Shown here: piece by piece, positions 52,030 to 61,411 of the stretch | Layout of the letters: every line of letters starts with the position of its first letter | Numbering within the stretch: the stretch's first letter is position 1 | Source: Gemmatimonadales bacterium | Lineage (GTDB): Bacteria; Krumholzibacteriota; Krumholzibacteriia; LZORAL124-64-63 | Direction of reading: 5' to 3' | DNA: 64,000 nucleotides | Assembly (NCBI GenBank): GCA_019038745.1 | Contig: JAHOYV010000070.1 | Coordinates: forward strand, 104,785 to 168,784 | Made by a program: the position numbers and the translations under genes | The notes under the pieces: generated by a model | Seen by the model: the letters and a program-made list of their open reading frames with translations, nothing else | The model's database searches: none | What the model was told of the DNA's origin: nothing

Positions 52030-53280
52030 CTAACGAGAAGCCCGCGGCAGTATCAAAGCACCGGACTTGGAATCCCGACGTAGGTCCCGTGGCCATTGGA
52101 CAATGGCAACGTCACCGGGATGGAGCCCCCCCATCCTAATGCCAGCAGGACTCGCCCCGCGGTTACTATGAGATTTCTCTTCCAAAAGCAGCAAACCCCG
52201 ATCAGAGCAGGCGTAGCGTCCCTGTTTCCAATCAGGCAACTCGAAAGGCTCGGAAACCACAAGCGCCAAACCCTCACCTTGACGAACCCGGGGAAACGGT
52301 CGGATCGAGATCGGGGAATCCGGCCGGGTCAGCAGCAGAAAAGACAGGCTGGCTCGCTCCTTGGGCAACTTCACCTTGCGGGCCAGTTTGTGCAACCAGC
52401 CGGGCGCCCCTTCAGATGAAAAGGTAAAGTGACACCACGCCCCACTCCGGGCTCCGGGTAAGGGGCACTCCACCGCGTGGGGACAGGGAGCGGCCACGCG
52501 CCAGCCCTGTTCCAGGGCGGCCCGACGCATCCGAACCAGTTGTCGTCCCGCCGGTCTTGTTCCCGGTTCTATCAGTAGAACGGCCCCTTTCGAGGTCACC
52601 TGCTTCTGCCAGCGGACCAGGATTCGGTCCTCCAAACCCCCACCGATTCCCTCATCCTCGTCTGAACTTCCGGCTCTTGCAGAGCCCCGACCGGCTCGCG
52701 AAGATCGGGCGGAGGTCTCCAGCTCATTCAAAAAGTTGGCGGCAACCAACAGATCGGCCTTGGGTAGCCGTCCATGTCCCGCCAGTGACCGTTCGGTACG
52801 CACCTTCCAGTTTGTTGTCGCGGTTCCAGTCATGGCGCTGAAGAGATCGCGGCCTGCCTTCAACGCGGGCTCGGCCCGATCCACTGCGATGTATTCCATC
52901 GAGCGGTCCCGTAAATCCGGCCGGCCCAGCCAAAGGGCCAAAAGAAAAGTCAGGGGACCTGCCCCGAGATCAACGATCCGGGAGCCGGCGGGAAGATCCA
53001 GACCCAGGCCCTGCAACAAAATTCCCTGCCGAAACAGATTCCAGGGCATGAACCAGCGCAGGTAGGCGGACAGATACTCGGGACGAGTCATGTAGTCCCG
53101 AGGCCAGTCGCTCCGATCGGTGGTCAGAAATGTAGAGAGTTGCCGCACCACACCGGGCAGGGCGGCCCGGTGCTTGGGGCGAAGGGAGCAGGCAGAATCC
53201 AGGGCATCGGCGAATTTCTCCAGTCCCCGCGTCAACTCAGGTCCCGGAACGGGAAACAAGGAATATCCGTAGTGACTCAT
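52030..53280 (-). CDS. Rsm22/METTL17-like methyltransferase-fold protein
   Basis: Motif I RIVDLGAGPLTFLLAL; LLIEPGTRPAGRQLVRMR; Cys cluster CPHAVECPLPG...WCHFTFSSEGAPGWLHKLARKVKLPKERASLSFLLL typical of Rsm22 family. Confidence 0.85.
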   Translation of the reverse strand: MSHYGYSLFPVPGPELTRGLEKFADALDSACSLRPKHRAALPGVVRQLSTFLTTDRSDWPRDYMTRPEYLSAYLRWFMPWNLFRQGILLQGLGLDLPAGSRIVDLGAGPLTFLLALWLGRPDLRDRSMEYIAVDRAEPALKAGRDLFSAMTGTATTNWKVRTERSLAGHGRLPKADLLVAANFLNELETSARSSRAGRGSARAGSSDEDEGIGGGLEDRILVRWQKQVTSKGAVLLIEPGTRPAGRQLVRMRRAALEQGWRVAAPCPHAVECPLPGARSGAWCHFTFSSEGAPGWLHKLARKVKLPKERASLSFLLLTRPDSPISIRPFPRVRQGEGLALVVSEPFELPDWKQGRYACSDRGLLLLEEKSHSNRGASPAGIRMGGLHPGDVAIVQWPRDLRRDSKSGALILPRASR

Positions 53281-54272
53281 TGGCCCAGGTGAAGGCCCGT
53301 GGCCAGGAATGATTGCACGTAGTCAGCCACTGCGTCCTCAAGAACCGTGAACGGGCGACCGTAGCCGGCTGCGCGCAGCTTCTCCATCTTCGCTTCGGTA
53401 TGATACTGGTACTTACCCCTCAGATGTTCGGGCATGGGCACGTATTCTATTCGCGGATCTTTGCCCAGGGCGGTGAAGATGGCGGTCATCAGCCGGTTCC
53501 AGTCGTTGGCCTGCCCGGTCCCCACGTTGAAGATCCCGCCCAGATTGGGTTGTCCGGCGAACCAAAGTGTGATGTCCACCGCGTTCTTGACGTAGATAAA
53601 ATCGCGTTGCTGGCCACCATCGGGAAACTCGGGCCGGTCGGATTTGAAGAGCCGCACCCCGCCCTCGGCCACGACCTGCTCGTACCCCTTGCAGACCATT
53701 GAGCGCATGTCTCCCTTGTGCCACTCGTTGGGCCCGTAAACGTTGAAGTATTTCAAGCAGACGATGCGGTCCAGAACCCCTTCGGCGCGAGCCCAGAGGT
53801 CGAAGTCCTGCTTGGATTTCGCGTACAGGTTCAATGGCTTGAGATCCTGGATGGCCCCGTCGTCGTCATCGTAGCCCTGTGAGCCGTCGCCGTAGGTAGC
53901 CGCGCTGCTGGCGTTGATGAAACGGGTTCCTGCGGCCAAACACGCCCGACAAAGGTTTCGGGTGTAGCCGAAGTTGTTGCGGTCCAGGAAGTCCGCGTCT
54001 GTTTCGGTGGTGCTGCTGCAGGCTCCCAAGTGGTAAACCGTTTCCAGCCTGCCTACGTTTTCCGGCTGGTCCAGCCAGGCCAGGAAAGCTTCCTTATCCA
54101 GGTATAATTCGTAGTCCAGGGGAGCCAGGTTGGCGTTGTCCGCGTCGCTGTCGTGAACATCCACCACCAGAAGATCACGACGACCGCGCCGGTTCAGTTC
54201 CCAGACAATGTTGCTACCGATAAAACCGGCTGCTCCGGTAACGGCGATCATGCCACTCCGCCTTTCGTTCAT
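53277..54272 (-). CDS. hldD: ADP-L-glycero-D-manno-heptose 6-epimerase
   Basis: IAVTGAAGFIGSNIVWELNRRG; YHLGACSSTTETDADFLDRNNFGYTRNL; YFNVYGPNEWHKGDMRSM. Confidence 0.95.
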   Translation of the reverse strand: MNERRSGMIAVTGAAGFIGSNIVWELNRRGRRDLLVVDVHDSDADNANLAPLDYELYLDKEAFLAWLDQPENVGRLETVYHLGACSSTTETDADFLDRNNFGYTRNLCRACLAAGTRFINASSAATYGDGSQGYDDDDGAIQDLKPLNLYAKSKQDFDLWARAEGVLDRIVCLKYFNVYGPNEWHKGDMRSMVCKGYEQVVAEGGVRLFKSDRPEFPDGGQQRDFIYVKNAVDITLWFAGQPNLGGIFNVGTGQANDWNRLMTAIFTALGKDPRIEYVPMPEHLRGKYQYHTEAKMEKLRAAGYGRPFTVLEDAVADYVQSFLATGLHLGQ

Positions 54273-55534
54273 GGCGTTTCCTCGATCAGGATCTCACCAC
54301 TCCAATCCTGGCCGTCCCGCTCGGCCTGGAAGCCCAGCTTGTCACCCACGCTGGCCTCGTAGATCAACCGGTACAGCACGTCCCTCGAAGTAAGAGGTTG
54401 ACCTTCCATCTGGCGAATAATGTCGCCGGGACGCAGACCTGATTTCCAGGCGGGAGCATCCTGCAGGATGTAGACCACCAGAAAACCGAGAGGGTCATCC
54501 AGGCCCAGATACTGCACCATTCCGGGGGAGAGACGCTGCAGTGTGAAACCAAGGCTGAATTCCCGATAGTGTCCGAATTCCTGGATCTCACGAATCACGG
54601 TCAGGACCCGTGCCGAGGGAACGGCGAAACCGATCCCCACGCTGCCGCCGGATTCGGAAAAGATGAAGGTATTTATCCCTACCACTTCGCCGGCGGTATT
54701 AATCAGGGGACCGCCGCTGTTGCCCGGGTTGATGGCAGCATCGGTCTGGATCATCCCCAGATACTCTCGATCCCCCTCGGCCCGCTTGATATCCCGATTC
54801 AAGGCACTGATCACACCGACCGTCACGGTAGGCTGGGTATCGGCCAGCAGGTAGCCGAAGGGGGAACCGATGGCAATGGCCCATTCCCCGATCTGCAGAT
54901 CATCCGCATCCGAAAGAGTGGCGAAGGGAAGATTCCGTCCCTCGATTCGCAAAAAAGCCAGGTCATAACGGGAGACCGACTCCAACAATTGGGCTTGGTA
55001 CTGCTGGCCGTTGGAAAGGGTGACCACGACCTGCACCGCGTCTGCGACCACGTGCTGATTGGTCACGACCAAACCGTCCGCCGAGACGATCAGACCCGAA
55101 CCCATGCTTTGGACATGGCTGTATAAACCACGCCGCGGAATAAGACCCATCCGCTCCATGAATTCCATGGATGGGCTGCTGCGCACTGCTTTCTGTTGTA
55201 CGACGTTGATACTGACCACGGCCGGGGCGACTTCCCGCGTAGCCCGAACAATGGCGTTGGTCCGTCCCTGGAGCAGGGTTTCGCCCCGAGCGGAAAGCTG
55301 TGCCTCCCCTGAATTTTCCTCGGCTCCCGAGTTCAAAACACTGTCTTGTCCTGAATTTCGGTTAACAGTCCCATTGATGGAAGAACCTTCGCCCGGGTCA
55401 CCCGGGTGCCCTGAGCCGCCGGGACCATCCCTGAACAGCGACAAATCGGATCGAACCTCCAGCAACCAGTAACCGAAGACGGCTCCTACGATCAGGCCCA
55501 GCAACACTCCCAGCCATTTTTCCCGCAGATCCAC
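54269..55534 (-). CDS. S1C (DegP/HtrA-like) serine protease with PDZ domain (GTG start)
   Basis: GSGLIVSADGLVVTNQHVVADA; YDLAFLRIEG; MIQTDAAINPGNSGGPLINTAGEVVGINTF; C-terminal PDZ. Confidence 0.95.
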   Translation of the reverse strand: MDLREKWLGVLLGLIVGAVFGYWLLEVRSDLSLFRDGPGGSGHPGDPGEGSSINGTVNRNSGQDSVLNSGAEENSGEAQLSARGETLLQGRTNAIVRATREVAPAVVSINVVQQKAVRSSPSMEFMERMGLIPRRGLYSHVQSMGSGLIVSADGLVVTNQHVVADAVQVVVTLSNGQQYQAQLLESVSRYDLAFLRIEGRNLPFATLSDADDLQIGEWAIAIGSPFGYLLADTQPTVTVGVISALNRDIKRAEGDREYLGMIQTDAAINPGNSGGPLINTAGEVVGINTFIFSESGGSVGIGFAVPSARVLTVIREIQEFGHYREFSLGFTLQRLSPGMVQYLGLDDPLGFLVVYILQDAPAWKSGLRPGDIIRQMEGQPLTSRDVLYRLIYEASVGDKLGFQAERDGQDWSGEILIEETP

Positions 55535-56187
55535 TACTTACCGCCCTGAAGTTTTTCCCAGTCGGCCATGAAACCGGCCAGACCCTTGTCGGTCAAAGGA
55601 TGGGCGACCAGTTTCTTGATCACCTGGGGTGGGATCGTGGCCACGTCTGCCCCCAACAACGCCGAATCCACCACGTGCAGCGGATGTCGGACGGAGGCCA
55701 CGATGATCTCGGTGTCGTAATCGTAGTTGAGGTAGATCTCCACGATGTCGGCGATCAACTGCATGCCGTCCTCGCTGATGTCATCGAGCCTGCCGACGAA
55801 AGGCGATACATAGGCGGCTCCGGCCTTGGCCACCAGGAGGGCCTGACTGGCCGAGAACACGAGAGTGGCGTTGACCCTGATTCCCTCTTCTGCCAGGGCG
55901 GCGATCGCCTTCAAACCTTCATAAGTCGTGGGAACCTTGACTACGATGTGCTCGCTGAGCGCGGCCAACCGTTTGCCTTCGGTAATCATGCCCTCGGCTT
56001 CCAGGGCCGTGACCTCTCCGCTGACCGGACCCTGCACTACTTCGCAGATCTCCTTCAGCAACCCGTCGGTGTCGGTCCGCCCCTCCTTGGCCATCAGGCT
56101 GGGATTGGTCGTAACTCCGTCGCACATGCCCATGGCCTTGATTTCCTTGATGGCCTCCAGGTTCGCCGTATCGATGAAAAACTTCAT
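55534..56187 (-). CDS. Fructose-6-phosphate aldolase / transaldolase family
   Basis: [91 protein letters not shown]. Confidence 0.96.
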   Translation of the reverse strand: MKFFIDTANLEAIKEIKAMGMCDGVTTNPSLMAKEGRTDTDGLLKEICEVVQGPVSGEVTALEAEGMITEGKRLAALSEHIVVKVPTTYEGLKAIAALAEEGIRVNATLVFSASQALLVAKAGAAYVSPFVGRLDDISEDGMQLIADIVEIYLNYDYDTEIIVASVRHPLHVVDSALLGADVATIPPQVIKKLVAHPLTDKGLAGFMADWEKLQGGK

Positions 56188-56219
56188 GTGAAACTCCTTT
56201 TTACGCTATTTTGAAGCCG

Positions 56220-57074
56220 CTATCCTGCCGAATCGGCGGAACAATCGGCAGGACTATCAGGTGAACGATACTCGGGATCCAGCAAGGACATGGGATACTC
56301 GATTTCTTCCATGAACAATCCACAAGCCGGTGCCATACAGCCCGCCAAACCACGATCCCGACCAGCCAGAATTCCGGGTACTTCGGCGGCTGAGCGCTCA
56401 GCACGTCCCACCTCCACCAGGGTCCCGACCATGATTCTCACCATATGATGCAGGAAGCGGTTGCCGCGTATCTGAAAGATAGCCGAATCCGCATCCCATT
56501 CAAAGGCACAAAGATCGAGACGGCAGACGTTGCCGTCATCCTTCAGGGAGGACGTTTTGCAGAAGCTGCTGAAATCGTGATCACCCAGGAAACAGGCCAC
56601 CGCTTCATCCATCGCGGTCCGGTCCAGGTTCCAGTGCACCTGCCACTCGTGGGGCCTGAAGATGTCCCGACGGAATGACAGATAGTAATGGTAGCGGCGT
56701 GATTGGGCTGACTGAATAGCATGGAAACCCGGAGAGACGACGCGGATTGTGTTAACCGAAACATCCTCCGGCAAACGCCTTTGCAAAGCCCGCTGGAGAC
56801 GTTCAAATTCCTCCGGCCCGTTCACCGTAAGATGCGCAACCTGCCCTCTGGCATGTACCCCGGCATCCGTGCGGCCGGCTCCGATCGGGGTGGCCGGTCG
56901 TCCCAGTAGATAGGAGATCGCCTTCTTCAATTCTCCCTGAACCGTAAGATGGTTGGGCTGTTCCTGCCAACCGTGAAAGCGGGTGCCGACATAGGAGATG
57001 TCCAGGCGCAAACGGATGGCGTTTTGTTCCACGGCTTGCTCCACTTTAGGCTCCTGTGCATCCGATCGGGTCAT
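56220..57074 (-). CDS. truA: tRNA pseudouridine(38-40) synthase (start at 57074 preferred; ORF opens to 57140)
   Basis: LDISYVGTRFHGWQEQPNHLTVQGELKKAI; GAGRTDAGVHARGQVAHL; GNRFLHHMVRIMVGTLVEVG. Confidence 0.95.
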   Translation of the reverse strand: MTRSDAQEPKVEQAVEQNAIRLRLDISYVGTRFHGWQEQPNHLTVQGELKKAISYLLGRPATPIGAGRTDAGVHARGQVAHLTVNGPEEFERLQRALQRRLPEDVSVNTIRVVSPGFHAIQSAQSRRYHYYLSFRRDIFRPHEWQVHWNLDRTAMDEAVACFLGDHDFSSFCKTSSLKDDGNVCRLDLCAFEWDADSAIFQIRGNRFLHHMVRIMVGTLVEVGRAERSAAEVPGILAGRDRGLAGCMAPACGLFMEEIEYPMSLLDPEYRSPDSPADCSADSAG

Positions 57075-57082
57075 TCCATACC

Positions 57083-57907
57083 TCAATCCCACCGCACGCC
57101 CGGGTGACCGATCCCGAACCAGACCAGAGCGGCAAACCACAGGACCAGAACCGTCAGTTGCACAATTGATGGCCCTGTTGTCGATCCAGTTGAACCGCAG
57201 ACGGTTACCGGGCGTCTTGTACGCAGGGACAGAGACAGGGTTTCGGCTCGGCGGACCAGGGTCTCCAGAAGCGGAATTACTACACGCACCTTGTCCAGGA
57301 GTGAATCATACTTCCCCTTCAGAAAATTTCTCGTCTGAATGTCGCCGGTCGCCTTGAGCGGTCCTGTCCGACGCAAGCGGACCACGGTCTCGATCCTCCG
57401 TCCCTCACCCAGCACCCCTGGAACGGTTCCCAAGGCCACGGCCAATACCAGCCCCAGGTCCTGGGTCGGAACCCCCAATCGGGACAATGGACGCAACCAC
57501 CAGTGAGTTCCCAGCACAAGATCGTCCAGGGATGAAGTGCGCAAATACAAACCCAGCCAACCGATCGTACAGGCGACCCGGGCCAGAGCCTTCACGCCGG
57601 CCAATAATCCCGCCACCGAAGGATGCCACAGGGGAGCGGCCCAGGTGGAGGTGAAAACGTGGATCAAAAGGATCAGAATGGAGGCACCCCGCCAAGGCTT
57701 CAGGGCCGCTGTTTGATCCTTCGGCCCCAGGCCTGTTCGGGTCAGCACAAAGATCAGGGCCACAGCAATCACGGCCAGAGTGATCGGTCCGGCCAACATG
57801 CTGCTGGCCAAGCCCAGGACCAGTCCGCCCAAGCGACTCACGGGATGAACCCGCGAAAGTGAAGTGGATCGCAAGGCCGCTGTGGAAAAGGCAGCCCCGG
57901 AAATCAA
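57083..57907 (-). CDS. EcfT/CbiQ-like energy-coupling factor transporter transmembrane protein (possible TTG start at 57907)
   Basis: Multi-TM with ARVACTIGWLGLYLRTSSLDDL and C-terminal VIPLLETLVRRAETLSLSLRTR (EcfT coupling-helix-like). Confidence 0.75.
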   Translation of the reverse strand: MISGAAFSTAALRSTSLSRVHPVSRLGGLVLGLASSMLAGPITLAVIAVALIFVLTRTGLGPKDQTAALKPWRGASILILLIHVFTSTWAAPLWHPSVAGLLAGVKALARVACTIGWLGLYLRTSSLDDLVLGTHWWLRPLSRLGVPTQDLGLVLAVALGTVPGVLGEGRRIETVVRLRRTGPLKATGDIQTRNFLKGKYDSLLDKVRVVIPLLETLVRRAETLSLSLRTRRPVTVCGSTGSTTGPSIVQLTVLVLWFAALVWFGIGHPGVRWD

Positions 57908-58911
57908 GACGCCGGTTCCCTGGCCAGGAGTTCCGCGATCTGCACGGCGTTCCAGGCCGCGCCCTTGAGCAAATTGTCGGCCACGACCCAACACAACAGG
58001 GCGCGGTCGTCGGCAGGGTCAAGCCGTACCCTCCCCACGTGAACGATCCTCTGGCCGTCGACCTGGCGCGGAGTGAGGTAATCGTGAGGGTCGTTGGTCA
58101 CTTCCAGACCGGGCCTGTCCCCCAGGGCCAGATGCGCGGCTTCGAGATCAACCGGACGATCGCAGACAACCCTCACCGCCGCACTGTGTCCGTTGATCAC
58201 CGGCACCCGGACGGCGGTGCAGGTCACAGCCAGGTCAGTGCCCCGCCCCAGTATTTTTCGCAGCTCCTTGACGACTTTATTTTCTTCTTCATAGGAACCA
58301 TCGTCCAAAGCGGAACCGATGGCCGGGATCACGTTGGCGGCGATGAGTTGGGGGAAGACTTCGTCGTCCCCGGCCGATGATGGTTGCCCGGCAACCTGTC
58401 GTTCTAATTCCTCCACGGCCTTCCGGCCACCTCCCGACACAGCCTGCATAGTGGTAACGTGAACCTCACGCAGACCGAAGACCTCATTCAGCGGAGCGAC
58501 TGCCATCGCGACCTGTATCGTCGAGCAGTTGGGATTAGCGATTAACCCGCCCCCACCGCCAGAGCGGATCTGCACCAGTGACCCGTTGATCTCCGGAACC
58601 ACCAAGGGGATGCTCTCCTGTGTGCGGAAAGCCGAGGAATTGTCGATGACCCAGGTGCCGGAACCGGTCGCGACAGGGCCCCAAGTTCGACTTGTCGCGC
58701 CGCCCCCGCTGAAAAGGGCGATATCCACATCGGAGAAGCTATCCTCGGTAACTTCCTGGACGGTCAGTTCACGACCCCTGAACCGCAGTTTGGAACCGGC
58801 CGAGCGGCTGGAAGCCAATAACAAGGGATCACCCGAAAGCCAAGAGCAGCCCTCCAGCAGTTTCAACATGGCGCGCCCGACCAACCCGGTAGCGCCCAGC
58901 ACAGCGGTTTT
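57904..58911 (-). CDS. asd: Aspartate-semialdehyde dehydrogenase
   Basis: KTAVLGATGLVGRAMLKLL; DIALFSGGGATSRTWGP; VIDNSSAFR; LIANPNCSTIQVAMAVAPL; TMQAVSGGGRKAVEELE. Confidence 0.95.
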   Translation of the reverse strand, partial: KTAVLGATGLVGRAMLKLLEGCSWLSGDPLLLASSRSAGSKLRFRGRELTVQEVTEDSFSDVDIALFSGGGATSRTWGPVATGSGTWVIDNSSAFRTQESIPLVVPEINGSLVQIRSGGGGGLIANPNCSTIQVAMAVAPLNEVFGLREVHVTTMQAVSGGGRKAVEELERQVAGQPSSAGDDEVFPQLIAANVIPAIGSALDDGSYEEENKVVKELRKILGRGTDLAVTCTAVRVPVINGHSAAVRVVCDRPVDLEAAHLALGDRPGLEVTNDPHDYLTPRQVDGQRIVHVGRVRLDPADDRALLCWVVADNLLKGAAWNAVQIAELLAREPAS

Positions 58912-59010
58912 CATGGAATCCACTCCATGGCCTCTGAAAAGTGGCCTTCGAAATACCCAGGTTCAGCCAACAACTTGTTGCATAGTAGCAAAGCTGCCGC
59001 CAAGGGTCAA

Positions 59011-59038
59011 AAGCTTGGATTCTGAAGCTTGGATTCTG
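59011..59038. repeat. 14-bp tandem duplication AAGCTTGGATTCTG x2, followed by a degenerate partial copy
   Basis: Direct reading: aagcttggattctgaagcttggattctgaattggattt. Confidence 0.9.
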
Positions 59039-59131
59039 AATTGGATTTGAGATGGGCCCAACCCCTGGAGAGTGTTAGTCTGCCGGGAAAGCTCACATTG
59101 GTTTTTACCGGAGTTCCAGGAGTTGTGCGCC

Positions 59132-61345
59132 ATGTCCAAGAAACGTTCCATCCGAACTGTCGGAATTCCACTCGGGACTACCATCCCGTACCCGGTTCTC
59201 CTGTGCCTGACTCTCCTGTCGCTCCTTTTGACCGGTTGCTGGCAAGAAAATTCGGACCGGGAAGACAGCAGAAAAATATTAGCCGGATGGGAGGACGCCC
59301 GGCTGGCACCGGGCGATTCCCTGGTCGCCTTGATGACCGGGGGCGACGCGCATATCCGCCTGGCCGCCGTCCGTACTGCAGGCCTTGTCGGCAGAACGGA
59401 TATCCTGCCGGAAATGATCGCCGCCCTGGAGGACCCCAGCAACACCATCGGACGTCAGGCCGCTTTCAGCTTGGGTTTGTTGGGAGACGAACGCGCAATC
59501 CCGGCCCTGGCAATAGCCGCCGACAGCCCCAGACCGGCCCTGCGGGAAGCAGCCTTGGCCGGGCTGGGTCGATTGCCCAACGATGGCCAGGCTTTGCTGA
59601 AAGCCTCGACGGCAACCAGCGCGGTCGAGGCGGCGCTGGCCTGGGACGGATTACGCAACATGGCCGCCCGCGTTGATTCCAGCGCCCTGCACGAAGCGGT
59701 GCTGACTGGTCTGGCGCGATCCGAAACAGATATCCAGTGGCGGGTGCTGCGTTGTCTGGAACGTTTTCCCGTCCTTAATCTGTTTCCGCAAATCGCACCC
59801 TACGCCAAGTCCGATGACGCCCAGGTCCGGGTACACGCCTATCGCGCACTGTCCCACCTGGAAACAGTCCCAGCTCTCCAGACTGTGATGACAGGATGGG
59901 CTGATCACGATCACTTCCGGGGTCGCCATCTGGACCGGGTGCAAATCAACGGGCTGCGGACTTTGGGTATTCTTGGGGAACTGGCGGACGGTGAAGGAGT
60001 GGTCTGGGACAACCTGGCCGCCATCCTGATCCAGGCAGCAGGCAGCAATAACCCCCACGTAGCCGAAACCGCCCTGGTGGCCATGTCCCGTTGCGTTCAG
60101 AACGCGCCTCTTCCGGCCGAAGCGGCGGACCAGGAAAGTTTATTGCCGGTCTGGCGAATCCGCATGGCACGAGCCGCCCACACACACCTGGACGACAAGC
60201 AGCTCGGCGTGAAGGTGGCCGCTGTCGGTGCATGGGCCGACCTGCGCGGAACTGGAGCCGGATCGGAGATCGTCGAACGCCTGGCCATAGCCGAGGATCC
60301 CCGAGTCCAGGCCTCCCTGCTGGGGGCGATCAGTCGTATCCATGAAGACCCATTGCCTTTGCTGATCCGTTACACTGACCCGAGCCATCGAGCCCTGGTC
60401 AGAGAGTCGGCCCTTTCGGGGTTGGTTGCCGTGTGGACCGACCGCCTACCACAGGCCCAACTGCAGAGCCAAGCGACCCAAGACCTTATCCTCGATCTGT
60501 TAGTCAGCGCAGCCCGTGATGCCGATTTCGTGGTCGCCACAACAGCGGCGAATCACCTGGGGAGATTCCCATCACCGTCGGGATTAACAGCCATGTTGGA
60601 CCTGTGGGAAAGAGCTGAAGGCCCGGACCGTTCAGACCTGCGGCTCGGAGTGTTGACCGGATTGAAGAGCCTGTTCCCGGCTACAAATGAAACCGCACCT
60701 TCTGAAGCCTGGTGTACGACGGAGAGCCTGCTGATCCGGACCGCCGAAATATTGCGCGCCGCTTTCGATTCTCCCGACCTTCGGATACGACTTGAAGCCC
60801 GGTCTACAGCCCTGGAATCCGGGCTACTAGCCGAGAAACTTATCCCCACCGCCGCCAGTCTGCAGGCCACACTACCCGCTGTTTCACGCCACCAGCAGCA
60901 ACCAGCCGTGGCCGTCCCGGGCTCAGCGCCGAAAGTCAAATGCCTCACCGACCGAGGCGACTTCATAATCAAACTGAACGGAAAGATTGCCCCCAACACC
61001 TGTGCCGTATTCCTGGATTTGATCAATCGCGGCTACTACGAGGACCTGATTTTCCACAGGGTCGTACCCGATTTCGTAGTCCAGGGCGGAGATCCCCGCG
61101 GCGATGGCTGGGGTGGCCCGGGCTACTGCATCCGCAGCGAATGGAGCGAAACACCATACCGGCGGGCCGCCGTGGGTATCGCCCATTCCGGCAAGGACAC
61201 CGGCGGCAGCCAGTTCTTCGTTACGCTGTCGGAACAACCGCACCTGAACAGCCGTTATACTGTTTTCGGCGAGGTGGTCAAGGGAATGGATGTCGTGGAT
61301 CGGATCCAGATCGGGGATCGGTTCAAGCTTGAAGTGATGCCCTGA
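59132..61345 (+). CDS. HEAT-repeat lipoprotein with C-terminal cyclophilin-type peptidylprolyl isomerase domain
   Basis: Lipobox SLLLTGC; HEAT-like repeats (AALEDPSNTIGRQAAFSLGLLGDERAIPAL); cyclophilin FIIKLNGKIAPNTCAVFLDLINRGYYEDLIFHRVVPDFVVQGGDPRGDGWGGPGY...GKDTGGSQFFVTLSEQPHLNSRYTVFGEVVKGMDVVDRIQIGD. Confidence 0.93.
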   Translation: MSKKRSIRTVGIPLGTTIPYPVLLCLTLLSLLLTGCWQENSDREDSRKILAGWEDARLAPGDSLVALMTGGDAHIRLAAVRTAGLVGRTDILPEMIAALEDPSNTIGRQAAFSLGLLGDERAIPALAIAADSPRPALREAALAGLGRLPNDGQALLKASTATSAVEAALAWDGLRNMAARVDSSALHEAVLTGLARSETDIQWRVLRCLERFPVLNLFPQIAPYAKSDDAQVRVHAYRALSHLETVPALQTVMTGWADHDHFRGRHLDRVQINGLRTLGILGELADGEGVVWDNLAAILIQAAGSNNPHVAETALVAMSRCVQNAPLPAEAADQESLLPVWRIRMARAAHTHLDDKQLGVKVAAVGAWADLRGTGAGSEIVERLAIAEDPRVQASLLGAISRIHEDPLPLLIRYTDPSHRALVRESALSGLVAVWTDRLPQAQLQSQATQDLILDLLVSAARDADFVVATTAANHLGRFPSPSGLTAMLDLWERAEGPDRSDLRLGVLTGLKSLFPATNETAPSEAWCTTESLLIRTAEILRAAFDSPDLRIRLEARSTALESGLLAEKLIPTAASLQATLPAVSRHQQQPAVAVPGSAPKVKCLTDRGDFIIKLNGKIAPNTCAVFLDLINRGYYEDLIFHRVVPDFVVQGGDPRGDGWGGPGYCIRSEWSETPYRRAAVGIAHSGKDTGGSQFFVTLSEQPHLNSRYTVFGEVVKGMDVVDRIQIGDRFKLEVMP

Positions 61346-61351
61346 AAACAC

Positions 61352-61381
61352 GAGACCCGGCCACCGTTACAACCGGGTCTC
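61352..61381. terminator. Hairpin between convergent genes, possible bidirectional terminator
   Basis: GAGACCCGG-12 nt-CCGGGTCTC perfect 9-bp stem; only a short T stretch (TGTTTTC) on the minus strand side. Confidence 0.6.
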
Positions 61382-61411
61382 CTCACCAGCTTAATACCCC
61401 CACGGGGTGCC

